Origin: Malurus cyaneus samueli
Taxonomy: Eukaryota; Chordata; Aves; Passeriformes; Maluridae
Direction: 5' to 3'
Assembly (NCBI GenBank): GCA_009741485.1
Contig: CM019229.1
Location: 3,134,855 to 3,198,854 of the forward strand
Length of the DNA: 64,000 bases
Part shown: positions 11,851 to 24,227 of the stretch, in pieces
How the letters are laid out: each line of letters begins with the position of its first letter
Numbering within the stretch: the stretch's first letter is position 1
Program-made: the position numbers and the translations under genes
The notes under the pieces: generated by a model
Database searches by the model: none
Told to the model about the DNA's origin: nothing
What the model saw: the letters and a program-made list of their open reading frames with translations, nothing else

Positions 11851-12729
11851 AACATTCCCAGGCTCACCACAGCTCCTTCCCTGCTCCATTCCCAGGCTGT
11901 GCCCAGCCCCAGGCAGCTCCTATCTGTGCCACGCAGAAACATTTGCAAGTTCAAGGTCACAGCTTTAATTTATGTTTCAACACTGAAACATCTGCCACCT
12001 CCTGCAGCAGAAAATGAAGGGGAGGGGAAAAAACCCCAAAATGCCATCATCAACGAGGCATTTGCTCTGAGCTGATTCCTGCTCAGGATTTCTGGAATTA
12101 CCTGTTGACAGATTCAATTTTGCCATCAGAGGAAGGCCTTTCAGACACCAATGAGCCCGCCCCAGTAGGACTCAGCTCTCAGCTGTGTGGCTGAGGAGGT
12201 GCCAGCCACGCTGGCAGCTATTTCCAGGCCATTGCTGCTGCCACACAGTGCTCAGTGCTCAGGGAGGCTGGCAGGGCTCATCCTCCTCCTGCTTCCCAAG
12301 GAAACCCCACGGTTTGTGTCTAGACATCCTGCAAACAGCGAGGGTGGGGTGGCAGAGCCAGCTCAGGTGGGGCAGCTGGGGGGTGCCAGAGCCACCAGAG
12401 CTGTCCCAAACTGTCCCAATGTCACCCCCTGCCCAGGGCAGCTCCCCAAGGCCACGCTGGCACCCAGGCTGCCACCTCCAAGGGTGTCCAGTGTCCAGCA
12501 CTGGGGACAGGTGACACGCAGGGCACAGGGACAGTGTCCAAACCCAGCCCTGTGTCCCCTCCCGAGCCTCAGCCCAGCTCCTGCTGAGCCCAGCTCCTCC
12601 TCCCCACTGGGCAGGGCTGGGCTCACACGCAATCACCACTTCTGGGTGCTTTTTCTGCTTTCTGAAACCAAAAATGAGAATGGAACTGCTGCTCCTTAGA
12701 GTGGGCTGTGACCCAGAGCTCCAGGAGAA

Positions 12730-12850
12730 TGACTCCTGGAAACATTCCAGGCCAGGCTGGATGTGGCTCTGCACACTCTGAGGTCGCTGAAGATGCCCCT
12801 GGGGATGGATTAAATGGGCTTTAAAGGTCCTTTCCAACCCAAACCTTTCA
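12730..12850 (+). mobile_element. CR1 3' end, diverged
   Basis: It has CAGGCCAGGCTGGATGTGG and the tail AAAGGTCCTTTCCAACCCAA. Flanks 11,851-12,729 and 12,851-15,894 hold no recognised exon or repeat. Confidence 0.7.
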
Positions 12851-15800
12851 CCCCCAGGGCACTGGGGCACCAGCAGCTCACATCCCATATTCCAGCAGCA
12901 CAGGGAACTAAAAACACCCCCTGCCAGCCCGGATGTGCTTCAAGCTGCAAACAAAATCCAACCCCAGCAAGGTCAGAGCAAACAAACAGCGAGAGACACG
13001 GGGAGCCGGATCATTCACACCGAAAATGTCATTACAGACCCACAGAAACAAATCCTTCCTCCCCTCTCCTGCATCTCTTATCCTTCATGCTCAAGTAGGC
13101 ACCAGCAGTGTCTCCAACATTCAAGGCAGGCAATATTAGCTCAGATATTTTATATTTTTTTAACAATAATTACAGCTACTTTTTGCCTGAGGATGAGGGG
13201 ATGTTTGCACTCCCTTTGTGATGTTTTCTTTCTTCTGCTGCACTGAAAGCTTGAAGGAACGAGCAGCTCCCCTGGCAATGAGCACATTAAGGCACCAATT
13301 GAGCTGATGGAACGCTGCTGCTGGGAGAGCTCACAGCCCAGCACTGGCAGAGAGCTTTGCACACTCCATCTCCCTCCCAGCTCAGCAGCACTGCCGAGTT
13401 TCTGCTGTCAGAGGGTTCCCAAAGTGCTTTTAATGAAATAAGCTGTGCATCCCACATGTCCATCAATGACAATTCCCAGCACCAATGGCCCTCGCTGCTG
13501 CCCTGACAAATCCCGAGGATTTTCAGCCTGGGCTGATGATAAAAATCCAAAGTGCTCTGAAGCAGAAGATGAGCACGGGGAGCAGGTCCCAGCTTTTTCC
13601 ATCCCGGGATGGGGGTGGGGGCTGTCACCTGGCCTGGCTCCAGAACATCCCAAAGCTTTGAAAGAGTTCAAACCAAACCCTTCCTTTCACACTTCCTGAG
13701 CACTGGGGAAAGGAATGAGAGGGGGATATTTTTTACAGTCAAACTGTGGGGGCTGATGGTAGGAAAGGCCAGATCCTGACAGGGGAAAGGAGCAATGATG
13801 GAACCATAAATTCCATGGCAATTCCACCATTGACACAGACTGGTACTGACCCAAGGCAGGGCTAAATCTCTGGAGTTAGAGGAAAAGGACAGACACAAAA
13901 AATAAAAAGTGGGGTGAGGGGTCTGTGTTAGGGGGTTCGGGGGGTCTGTACCTCTCAAACATCTCAGCCAATGGGGAAAGAGAGGGAAATGCAGCTGGGA
14001 AATTGGGATGAAAGGAGGGAAATTGGGATAAAAGGAGGCTGCACCCTCCAGCAATTGGAGAGACCCCATGGAAATGCCCCATGGCCTCTCTCTTTATTGG
14101 AATAAAGTCAGAGGACTCCTCTGTCTTTAATGTTTGGACATTAAACTCTGCTGTTTGTGGATGAATTTTCCTGACTCTGGTGACTCCAGCTGTGGGCACA
14201 GGGCTCTGAAGGAGCACTGGATCCACTGATTACAACTACAAGAAAATGCTAAATTTGGGGAATAGGGCCCCTGCCACACACAGCACAGACAGGGAAATCG
14301 AGGATCTGAACACCTCATAGAGCCACAGACTGAGCTGCCAGCAGCTCCTTCAGCCCTACATCCCCTCAATTCTCACAGCCCTTCTCCTGTGCCATCACTC
14401 GTGCTAGGGCAGGTCTGCACCAAAAACCTGGCCCAGATCTCAGCACTGCCCTCAGCTCACCCCGAACAGCCTCTGAGCCGAGCTCAGGGCAGGCTGGACT
14501 CTGCCTGGGACAGGATGGGGGAAGCCAAGCCAGCTGCCAACCCACCTGGGACTCCCTAAAACCCTCCAGTGGGGATTCTTCCACAGCTGGAAGTGAAGGA
14601 ATCCCGCAGGAAAAAGTGGACAGGGATGCTGATTTGGAGCTGAACCGCTGCTCTAAGGCACCTGAGCTCAGCCAGAGCCCAACCACCCTGTCCCACACCT
14701 CCATCCCATTGGGATGATCCCACAGATCCCTGGATGGATTGCTTACACCATCACACACTCCTCACAGGGGTGGTTTCCATTTCAGCCCTTGGGATAACAA
14801 ATCCTCCCGCCTCTGGATAACCAATTTGTCAAACTCGGTGACAAACCCTTCTTCTGGCCATGCAGATGAACAGGCAGCCAGACAGGGATATTTCCACTGC
14901 CTGAAGAATGCCAGATGCCTCCACCAGCCTTGAATTTAACCTTGGAAAAGCTGGAAATGTCCCTTTAGCTCCAGCGGTGCTGCAGTCGTGCTGAGCTGCA
15001 GCAGTGGATTCACATCACTCCAGCCTCCTGCTGCAGGGCTGCAGCTGCTCTGCTGTGTTTCCCCAAGCCCTGCCTGTTTGAAAGCGTCTGAAGATTCATT
15101 CCAGGACATTCAGATCGATTAGGAATAGGAGAGAGTGGGGAAAATAAAAATAACCAACTGAATCCCCCTCAGAATGTAAAACCACCCACAAATCAAGCAG
15201 GCCTGGGTACCTGTCAATTCTGGTTGACTGGGCTGAATCAAACAGAGATGTGTTGCATTTATTTGCATTTTTGTGAGCAGAATAACCCCACTTTCAGCAG
15301 TTAATTTGATATCTGTAGCTGCTTATAAATCTACACACACAAATAGAAAGAGAGAAGACCGGAGGCAGTAGGTTCCCCTGCTCTGGGACATGTTTTACAT
15401 TTTCCCCCCTCCACGGTGCTGAATAATTCGGGACACGGGAATTCAGCCCATCCATGCCGTGCTGCCCGTGTGCAGAAAATGTCACAGCAAAAATCCCTCT
15501 CCAGCCCCAGGCAGGGCAGCTCTGCTCGCTGCCAGCAGCCCTGGGTTGGGGAATTGCTGCCACCCTCAGCTGGCACAGCCAGGCACCCCTGGATATGGAG
15601 CAGCCTTGAGCCTTCCAGGGCTCCAGCACACAGAATTTTTTTTTCTGGTTTTGCAGATGGGAAATCAGCAGTGGAGGTTTTGCAAAATGCATTGCAAACT
15701 TTGTGTGCTGGCAGCAGTGAGAGATGTCCCTGCTGGGTGTCATCGAGGAGAGGGGACAGGAGAGGGCTGGACACTCCCTCTGCATCCCAGCTCTGCATCC

Positions 15801-15894
15801 CAGCCCTCCAGCACTCATCTCTCCATCCCATCAGAGGAGCCTCCAGCCCCTGTCCTGGGGTCAAAGAAGGATCTTCTCTTGAAAAGGATGCCTT

Positions 15895-16315
15895 GCAGAG
15901 GAGGAACCAGGATGATCAGAAGGATGGAGCAGCTCTGCTGGGAGGGAAGGCTGGGACAGCTGGGGGTGCTCACCTGGAGAGGAGAAGCTTTGGGATGAGT
16001 GAATTGTGACCTTGCAGAGCCTGAAGGAGCCCACAGGAAACATGGAGAGAGACAATTTACAAGAGATGGAGGGACCGGACATGGGGGGAATGGTTTCAAA
16101 CTGTCAGACAGCAGGGTTAGATGGGATATTGGGAAGGAATTGTTCCCTGAGAGGGTGGGCAGGCCCTGGCACAGGGTGCCCAGAGAAGCTGTGGCTGCCC
16201 CTGGATCCCTGGCAGTGCCCAAGGCCAGGCTGGACATTGGGTGCTGGAGCAGCCTGGGACAGTGGGAGGTGTCCCTGCCATGGCAGGGGTGGCACTGGAT
16301 GGGATTTGAGGTCCC
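15895..16315 (+). mobile_element. CR1, long 3' fragment
   Basis: It runs from GGGACAGCTGGGGGTGCTCA through TAGATGGGATATTGGGAAGG, the CCCAGAGAAGCTGTGGCTGC core and GGGACAGTGGGAGGTGTCCC. It forms an inverted pair with the minus CR1 at 16,840. Confidence 0.92.
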
Positions 16316-16446
16316 TGCTGATCTGTGTCACTCGTGGATAGGGAAGGCTGGATCTCAGAGTGCATCCCTGCCCTTCCCCCTCCCCAGAGCTTTCCTCAGG
16401 TGTTCCTGTGTGGCTTTCTTGGCTCTCTTGGCAGCTTTGTCTAAAT

Positions 16447-16468
16447 AAAAAAAAAAAAAAAAAAAAAA
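16447..16468 (+). repeat. Poly(A) run, 22 A
   Basis: An uninterrupted A tract in WHRN intron 2, lying between two oppositely oriented CR1s. Confidence 0.95.
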
Positions 16469-16839
16469 TCCCTCAGTTTTTCTCTTCAAAAATAATAATA
16501 AACCAAATGATTTTCCTTTTCCATTTTGGGGGAGGCATCCTGAGCCAGGAGAGGAATGTGACAGAGAAGCAGGGAAGGGAATGGCTCCTGTGGTGAGCTC
16601 AGGGCAGTGTGGCCGGTGCTGGGATCCTGGGCCAGGGGCACAAGGAAGCCACAGCCCATGGAATGTCCAGCACTGCCCTCTCGCTGGGAGCTGCTCTCCT
16701 TGAACAGCCCTCGCTGTAAGGGAAGCCAGCACAGGCTGCTCAAGCTGCAATATCCGATCCTGGGGATTTGGTGTCTCCTGCCCCTCACCCTTCCCATGGC
16801 CAGCCAGCCCTGCAGAGGTGTCACTGCACAGTCACAGTG

Positions 16840-17050
16840 CTCTGTGCCAGGGCCTCCCCACCCTCCCAGGGAACAATTCCTGCCCAATATCCCATCCATC
16901 CCTGTCCCCTGTCAGACTGAAGCCATTCCCTGTGTCCTGTCCCTCCATCCCTTGGCCCCAGTCCCTCTCCAGCTCTCCTGGAGCCCCTTCAGGCCCTGCA
17001 AGGGGCTCTGAGCTCTCCCCAGAGCTCTCCTTTCCCCAGGCTGGACAGGG
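16840..17050 (-). mobile_element. CR1 3' fragment (minus)
   Basis: Reverse CR1 with GTGCCAGGGCCTCCCCACCC, CAATATCCCATCCATCCCTG and CTCTCCTGGAGCCCCTTCAG. The last 3'-terminal part is missing. Confidence 0.9.
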
Positions 17051-17364
17051 ATGTCAGTGCCTCGATGTCCACCCAAACAACCTCCTGTTGGGAAAACCCT
17101 AAAATCCCCTCCTGGTTTGGGGGCTGCTCCTGGCAGGACCCTCCCTGCCAGACCAGGCTGCCCCTGCACAGCTCCTCACTCCAGCCCAGCTCCTCCTGTG
17201 TCAGACAGGATCAAAACCAACCCATCCCATCCTCCTTGGGGCAGACAGAGGGAGAGCTACAGTCTGAGGGAAAAAAACAGGATCCTAAAGGAGAGTTGGG
17301 CCATCCCAATGGAGAATCACACACATGGCAAGCCCGTGGAGGGACAAAGAAGGTTGAGATTGAT

Positions 17365-17690
17365 GCCTTAAGGATTTTCAGCTTCTATTCTTCACGTGTC
17401 TGGAGCTTTGGGGTGCAGTTCTAGACTTCATAAAGTGCTAAAGACCTCTGTTTCCAGAGTTTTAGACAAAATATTGCTTTCAACTGGAAAATCCAGTTGC
17501 TGTCTCAGAGCCCCAAAATATGGAAACAACAGAAAATTGCGGGGAGCAAGTTTGGGGTGGGTGACATCATCACATGAAAGTGTCATTTCAGAATTGAGGC
17601 CCAATGTGTGAATGAGACAGAACTGATAAAAGGAGAAGATCTCATGACTCAGGGTCCATTTTGGGTGCAGCCTCACAAGGGGGCTTTGTT
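17365..17690 (+). repeat. Interspersed repeat family B, copy C (plus, old)
   Basis: Diverged copy: AAGGATTTTCAGCTTCTATT, CCCCAAAATATGGAAACAAC, AGAAAATTGCGGGGAGCAAG and TTTTGGGTGCAGCC match copy D in order. It ends about 130 bases from WHRN exon 2. Confidence 0.6.
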
Positions 17691-17820
17691 CACCCTGAAT
17701 TCCTCTGCAGGCCATTCAAATTCTCTTTTTATCCTCCAAACCTTGCCTGGCCTCTGCTCCAAGCAAGCCCCGCTCCAGAATCAGGATCTACACGGGAAGA
17801 GACCCCAGCCCAGGGCTCAC

Positions 17821-18036
17821 CTTCTTCTCGTCGCCCTCCTGCAGGAGCTGCAGGTGGCTCCTCTTGTCGCTGTCCTTGCGCAGGGAGCTGTTCTGGTGGT
17901 GGGGCAGTCCCGTGGGAGGGGACACGCTGCGGCCCTGCGGGTCCACCCAGGTGTAGATGTGGTTGGTGACATATCCCCCCGGGATGCGCCCCACCGAGTG
18001 CACCGACAGGTTCAGCTTCTTGCAGCCCTTCAGCAC
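17821..18036 (-). CDS. WHRN: Whirlin, coding exon 2 (end of PDZ1 and linker)
   Basis: The exon is 216 bases, 72 codons in phase 0 at both ends. It follows CAG (acceptor AG at 18,038-18,037) and ends AAG followed by GTGAGC (17,820-17,815). It reads VLKGCKKLNLSVHSVGRIPGG, the last strands of PDZ1, then GYVTNHIYTWVDPQGRSV, a very conserved stretch of whirlin, and a polar linker ending QEGDEKK. It joins exon 1 directly: AVK then VLKG, matching human AVK-ALKG. No frame damage is visible. Because both ends are phase 0, skipping this exon would keep the frame but remove the PDZ1 end. Copies of an interspersed repeat lie within a few hundred bases on each side. Confidence 0.96.
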
Positions 18037-18334
18037 CTGCAAGGCAAGCAGGGACAAGGGGTTAATGACAACAGGGGTGCTTTGGGATTTTAGTTTTCTC
18101 TATTTTTCATGTGTGTGTAACCCACATGGGCAGGAAATGAGCTGTTGAAAGAGAGATGCTGGTAGGAGAGATTTTTAAAAAGGAGCAGCCCCATAAAGGA
18201 CTGGTTTTGTTTTGTTTTTTTTTTCCCATTGGGTATAAAAAGAGGGGGAACAACACTGTGAAGCTCTGAGGCAAAACTGAGCTCCTCTCCCCGTTTCTTC
18301 TGCAGAGGGAGAAGATTTCCCACGTTCTGATGGT

Positions 18335-18965
18335 GACACCTTAGGATTTCAGCTTCTCTATTTCCACGTCTCTGTAACCCTGGAATTCTTCAGTGTCTAA
18401 CTCCAGGAGAGAGTGGAAAACTGCTGTGGATCAGCTGATTTATGGCGGAAAATCCACCCACATCTACTGCCCCTCATGGAGCTGAGCTCTCTCAGTCCTC
18501 CAGAGCTGGATTTTCGTCCTGATGTTCCCCACTGCCTCCTCAATCTGATCCCTCAGGATTTCAGCTTCTCTATTTCCATGTCTCTGTAACCCTGGGATTC
18601 TCCAGTGTTTAATTCCAGACTCCACAGACAGTGCTGAGCTCCTGCTCTCCCATTTTACACAAAACAATTCCTCTCAGCCCCAAACTCAAGGAACACCTCC
18701 CTGTGCCAGGCCCCAAGAGATGGAAACAACAGAGAATTGGGGGAGCCAAGTTGGAGTTTTTGACTGCATTGGCTGCAGCTGCAATTGGAGGATTCAGCAA
18801 ATCCCGATGTGCAAATGGACAAAAGTGAGAAAGGGTGAAAAAGCCGTGAGCCATTGTCCATTGTGGGTGCAGCCCCTGGCTGGGCTGGGACTGCCCTGAA
18901 TGGCCCTGAAGGCCCTGCAATAACAGAACTGCTTTGGATTCTCTCAGTTCTGTCTCTGTTTCAGG
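18335..18965 (+). repeat. Interspersed repeat family B, copy D (plus)
   Basis: It contains two copies of a roughly 65-base block (GGATTTCAGCTTCTCTATTTCC onward, at about 18,344 and 18,553) separated by the TGGATCAGCTGATTTATGG segment also seen in copy B, then ACACAAAACAATTCCTCTC through GGGCTGGGACTGCCC. The doubled block suggests a tandem unit that has been shortened here. Confidence 0.85.
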
Positions 18966-19281
18966 TAAGCCCGTTAAGGGCTCCCTGGGGACACAGCTCT
19001 GCTCCTCCTTGAGGGCCAAAGGTCTCCAGATCGGCAGCCACAGAATGATGGAGATCCTGGTGGGTAAAGCTGGGGTTTTTCTGTTCTCTCCTGGCTGCAA
19101 CAGGGTTAAGGCAAAGCTGCTGCTCCTGCTGTGAGAACACTCAGAAACCTTTTCCCACCAGGCAGGGAAAGAGCAGAGTGGAGCGAAGTGGGGAGGAGAG
19201 GAGGGCAGAGCAGTGCCCAGGATGGGCTGAACCCGGGGCTGAGCAGCTTCAGCAGCTCTGGAGAGGAGTCAGAACTGATCC

Positions 19282-19378
19282 TTGCCCAAAGTCCCTCTCC
19301 ACCTCTCCTGGAGCCCCTTCAGCACTGGAAAGTGCTCCAAGATCTCCGTGGAGCCGTCTCCTCTCCAGGCTGAGTTGG
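19282..19378 (-). mobile_element. CR1 short fragment (minus)
   Basis: Reverse CR1 block AAGTCCCTCTCCACCTCTCC, TGGAGCCCCTTCAGCACTGG, GTCTCCTCTCCAGGCTGA. Confidence 0.75.
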
Positions 19379-20502
19379 GTGCCAGCCTCTCAATGACCAC
19401 GCTGGCAGCACACAGCACCCGCTCTGGGAGAAGCCTCAGCTCACCCCAACTGCAAACCCTGCACTGGAACAGCTCCTGGTGCCTCAGGGGACATTGACAG
19501 CACTCCCAGAAATTCGGCCACTCTGTCACCGCTCAGCACAAGCAGTCAATTAATGAGTGCAATAATTACTAAATATACACATACACTTCAAGCAGAACAG
19601 AGATGACCTTGGGGCCCAGAGAAGCTGATTTGCAATCGCTCCTCTGCCCCTCCAGCTCCCGGTGGGAGAAGCTGACACAGGAAACTTCAATTAACACACA
19701 GGAGTGTGCCCTGGGGACAGCTATAAGTGCTGATCCCTCCAGAGGCCTCGGGAACATCAGCACGGCAGATCTGCTCTCAGAAACGAGATTTTGGGTTGTT
19801 TTTTTTCCCATATAGACATCATTTTGATGAGCTGCCCCTGCAAGGTCTCCTGTCCCCACTGAGTCGAGGAGCTGCTGAGCAAAGCTGGTGGCTGGAAGAG
19901 CTGAAACGGGCAGTAAAGGATAAAATTGTTGGGAATAGGGTGCTGGCTGGATGCCAGCCCTGACCTGGCAGCGCTGCTGTCCCTCCCTGCCAGAGAACCC
20001 AGCTCAAAGCCCAGCTCAGCACCTCCATGGCACACAGCACCCTGGCTGTGAGCTCCTCACCTGCTCCCAAGGTCAGCACTGCCTGGAGCTGGGACTGGAA
20101 CCCATGGGACACCCACAGAGCCACCTCAGCAGCTCCAGCCCCTGCTCTGCACATTCCCCATCCCTGCTGGGATCTCCTCCCTCCCCGCAGGCTCACAGAG
20201 CCCAGCTGGGCTGGCAGAGCTGCTCACCACACTCCCCCCTGCCCAGGCTCTCTGGGATGGAGAGTTCTGTGTCCTCTGCTCACAGGGAACACTCTCCCAC
20301 AGGCACTGTGACCCTGCCAGGCTCAGGATGGGCTGAACTCCATGGAAATCCAGGAGCTGGGGGTGGCAGGGACCCTCCTCACCCAGGCCAGAGCTACCAG
20401 GGCAGGGTGACCCCTGTGAGATGGGGTACAGGACCCTCTGGAGTGATCTCTGCTCATCCAAACCGGAGCCATCTCTGCAGAGCCTGAGTCTGCATAACAT
20501 CA

Positions 20503-21005
20503 CTGCACCTCGAATGCTGTGTCCAGTTCTGGGCCACTCAAAGGGAGAACTGGAGCATGTCCAGGGCAGCAAATGGGGCTGGGGAAGGGTCTGGAGCCCC
20601 AGGAGAGGCTGAGGGAGCTGGGAAAGAGGCTCAGCCTGGAGCAAAGGGGGATCAGGGGGGACCTTGTGGCTCTGCACAACTCCCTGACAGGAGGGGACAG
20701 CCGGGGGGGTCGGGCTCTGCTCCAGGGAACAGGNAGGGGGGACCTTGTGGCTCTGCACAACTCCCTGACAGGAGGGGACAGCCGGGGGGGTCGGGCTCTG
20801 CTCCAGGGAACAGGGACAGGAGGAGAGGGAACGGCCTCAGGCTGGGCCAGGGGAGCTTTAGGTTGTACAACAGAAGGAATTTCTTCACAAAAAGGGTGAT
20901 AAAACATTGGAAGGGGCTGCCCAAGGATGTGCTGCAGTCCCCAGTCCTGGAGGTGTTTAAGGAAACACTGGAGGTGGCACAGAGATCCCCTTCCCTCCTC
21001 CCCAG
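20503..21005 (+). mobile_element. CR1 internal to 3' region, split by an N
   Basis: CACCTCGAATGCTGTGTCCA, GTTCTGGGCCACTC, CTCCCTGACAGGAGGGGACA, TTCTTCACAAAAAGGGTGAT and GGAAGGGGCTGCCCAAGG follow CR1 order. Inside it 80 bases are repeated across the N at 20,734, so its true length is about 81 bases less. Confidence 0.9.
20654..20814. other. Assembly join: single N between identical 80-bp direct repeats
   Basis: Bases 20,654-20,733 and 20,735-20,814 are identical as far as I can compare, with one N at 20,734. This is what results when two contigs that overlap are placed end to end with a one-base gap. Confidence 0.9.
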
Positions 21006-21837
21006 GGAATCCATCCTGGAAGGAGAGGAGAAAGGAGCACAGAAAACCCTCTGGGGTTTGTACCATGCAGGGGGAACAGCAGAAGAAGGGAGCAGGCACC
21101 GTGGAGTGTCCCAGGCTGCCCCCAGGACAGGGTAGAGGGGGCTGATGGAGCCTGGCAGGGACATTCAGCCTCAAACGGCATCCCCTGGCAGGGCAGGAAC
21201 AGAGCAGAGCTGCTCCCACAGCCTCAGGGGGGTTTGCAGGGATGAGAGGTCAGAGATTTACAGGAATTTTCATGTTCCCCTGCAGCTCCCCTGACAGGGC
21301 CACCAGGAGCAGCATCTCGGGCTGCAGGGAGATGTTTTATGCATGAAGGTGAGAGCAGAGAGCCCAGGGGAGGCAGCAGGATGGGCCAGGGCTGCCTGGC
21401 AGCCTCTGCACCACAGGGGACATGGCAGTGAAGAGAAGCTGGCAGTGCCCACCAGGACATTGCTGGTGACAGTCTCTCCCAGACAGGCAGGTGACACTCT
21501 GGGGAGTCCTTTGTACATTTACTGAGGTGTTTCCTTCCCAAAAACCCCTCTGCTCACACCCAGGCAGGGCTGGAAGAGGAGCCCAGCAGAGACCCTCCCT
21601 GCCCTTAGCGCCCTTCAGGGCACAGCTCTGGTGGCCTCTGAGCCCCCTGCACTGGCCCAGTGACCTTATGGACATGGTCACCTGGTGATCTGCACCTTTT
21701 GGAGACCCTTTGGGTGATCACAGGTGGAGGAGGACAGTGACACCCACAAAAAACTTTTAAGGGAGTTTTAGAAGGATTTTTCACAAGGCCACGTGGCGAC
21801 AGGACAAGAAGGAATGGCTTCAGCTCCATTCCCCTCC

Positions 21838-21925
21838 ACGTCCTTCCTGAATGGAGGGCCAGAATTGGACACAGGATTTGAGGGGGCCCCAGCACAGGGG
21901 GACATTCTCAAAGGACAGGCTCTGG
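21838..21925 (-). mobile_element. CR1 short fragment (minus)
   Basis: GGCCAGAATTGGACACAGGA followed by TTTGAGGGGGCCCCAGCACAG resembles the reverse of the CR1 block that contains GTGTCCAGTTCTGG. The match is short. Confidence 0.45.
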
Positions 21926-22992
21926 ATGGGAATTCTGCAAGGGAGAAGTTCTTCCTGCCAGACACACCAACTGTCCTGAGAGCAGTGACTGCAGAGATCC
22001 CCCCACAAAGCCATGGCAGAACTCATCCTGCGAGTTTTTTTTGGAAATCCCATCATCTGATGGGCACACTGAACTTCACCCAGCCACCATAAACCAACAA
22101 ATTCCACCTCCTCAATCCCCTCTGTGGGATCACACAGTGCAGGCTGCATCTCCCTCTCCTTTCTCAAGCCATTCCAGGGATTTGCTGGGTGGGTTTAGCT
22201 CCAGGCTTGGAATTGGCTCGGAATCTGAGGCTTGGAAAAGCCCAAGATTTGGCTTTGCCCCATCTCTAAAGTGTTTGAGGACCGTGGGGTGGAAGGTTTA
22301 GGGCTGGCACCAGAGTGTGCAAGCGCACCTGCCAGCAGCCAAGCTCAAAGAAATAATTTCTCTGAACCTGGGAATCAGTGCCAAAATCTTTAGCAGGGAA
22401 AACAGTCACCAACTGTGACTGGCCAGAAATGTCATCAGAGGCAGTGAGTGCCAGAGAAGGGGGCAGATTGATCCCATGAGGCTGCTGATCCCCTAACAAC
22501 ACTCTGTTTAATTAGCTGTCAAGCCCCCTGAGAGGGAAGTAGATTGTTCCAGCTGGTCAAAAAAGAAAACACACATCTCACTGGGCCACAATTACCTTTA
22601 AAATAACCCATAAAACCCAAACAACTCGCAGCACATCATGTTCTTCCATAGGATCCAGCCTGGCAGCTGCCACCCTTCTGAAACCCTCCCAGTCCCACAA
22701 CTTTACCATTTCCCCACTCCTCAACGGCCCAAAAGGCTGTGTAAAAGCATCTTCAAAACTGCCCCCAGGAGGAGCCCAGATGTCAGAAATCAATGGTAAT
22801 TAATCCTCAGGATGCTCCTGGCAGCCTGCCCAACCCTGCCCCTCCTTCACCTTCCCTGTGAATGGAAGGAACCGGCTCCATCGAGCCCGGGGTGGGCAGA
22901 TCCCAGTTGGATACTGGGAGCGTTAACTGGGAGCCATCCCCGCCCTCGAGCTGCTGCTCTTTCCGGCAGCAACGGCCCTGCCGGAGCTGGGC

Positions 22993-23608
22993 TGGCTCTG
23001 GGATAACGGGCACGGGATAACAGGTATGGGATAATAGGCACAAGATAACGGGTATGGGATAATGGGCATAGGATAACGGGCATGGGATAATGGGCACGGG
23101 ATAATGGGTTTGGGATAATGGGCACGGGATAACAGGGTATGGGATAACAGGGTATGGGATAATAAGGGCACAGAGATAACGGGTATGGGATAATGGGCGA
23201 TATGGGATAACAGGTATGGGATAAAGGCACAGAGGATAACGGGTATGGGATAATGGGATAGGATAACAGGTATGGGATAATGGGCATGGGATAATGGGCA
23301 TGGGATAATGGGCATAGGATAACGGGTATGGGATAATGGGCATGGGATAATGGGTATGGGATAACGGGTATGGGATAATGGGCATAGGATAACGTGTATG
23401 GGATAATGGGCACCAGGATAACGGGTATGGGATAACAGGTATGGGATAATGGACACGGGATACTGGACACCAGCCATAACAAGCATTAGGGTAATGGGCA
23501 CGACATAATGGGCACAGGGGTAATGGGCATGGGATAATGGGTGCGGGGGCACCGGCATAACGAGCACCAGATAATGGGTACTGGGATAATGGGCACGGGA
23601 TACCGGGC
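22993..23608 (+). repeat. G-rich minisatellite, 14-15 bp unit, about 40 copies
   Basis: The unit is GGGATAA(T/C)GGGCA(T/C) with variants GGGATAACAGGTAT and GGGATAACGGGTAT, running without unique interruption in WHRN intron 1. The C-rich strand is open in all frames because the unit has no stop, which explains the long Pro/Tyr-rich open frames on the minus strand. Unit order is irregular, so variant interspersion could be used for allele typing. Confidence 0.93.
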
Positions 23609-24227
23609 ATGGCTCCTCTGGTGAGCTGCAAAGGTCAGTGTGGAGGTTATCAATCAGCAAAACATCAGGAATTTGGCACCACGTCCAAAAAAAAGTCAGG
23701 CACGGGCTTGGAATAAAGCTGCGGAGGCGCCAGGAATGCTGAGATACCACAGGAGGGAGCTTTTACGGCACTTTCTGGCACCGTGCAGGCTGCGTTTGGC
23801 AGGAGTTTGTCCGGACAGTATTTCCTGCTCCATCCCCGGGTGTTCCTGCCGGACACGGGGGCTCGGGTGGGTTTAGGCTTGTGGGATCAGACAGGCAGAG
23901 CAGAACAATCCTGCTTCTGGTGGGAACGAAGCAGCTCCGTGGGGCTGCCAGGGAGGGAGGGGAATTAAGGGAGAGGGTTTTACAGGGAGAGGGATTGAGC
24001 CACATCAGCCAAACGGCTCCTCTGCCCAGCCAGGGCAGCGGGCAGAGGCACTTCCTGCCCCAAAAACTTTGCTCTAGGGATAATCTGCAGGCAGGATGGA
24101 TAAAAGGTTGCTGCAGCTCCCACTGCACCCCTGGTTAAGGCCAAATTTGCCAGGTGAAGCAGGGAGAGAGTGTCCCCTGCCCCGAACTGCAGAGGACAGC
24201 TGGAAATGAGACATTTTGGATCCAGTG

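Noticed and set aside
15294..16009. Frames of 174-197 codons on both strands.
   Set aside because: They overlap CR1 and each other on opposite strands; no conserved protein pattern.
23123..23155. GGGATAACAGGGTA inside the minisatellite matches 14 of the 18 bases of the I-SceI homing endonuclease site.
   Set aside because: It is two variant units of a G-rich minisatellite; the outer bases do not match, and there is no endonuclease gene or intein/intron context.
22807..23750. Minus-strand open frames of 211-275 codons rich in Pro, Tyr and Ile.
   Set aside because: They are translations of the 14-15 bp minisatellite, which lacks stop codons; three overlapping frames give similar peptides.
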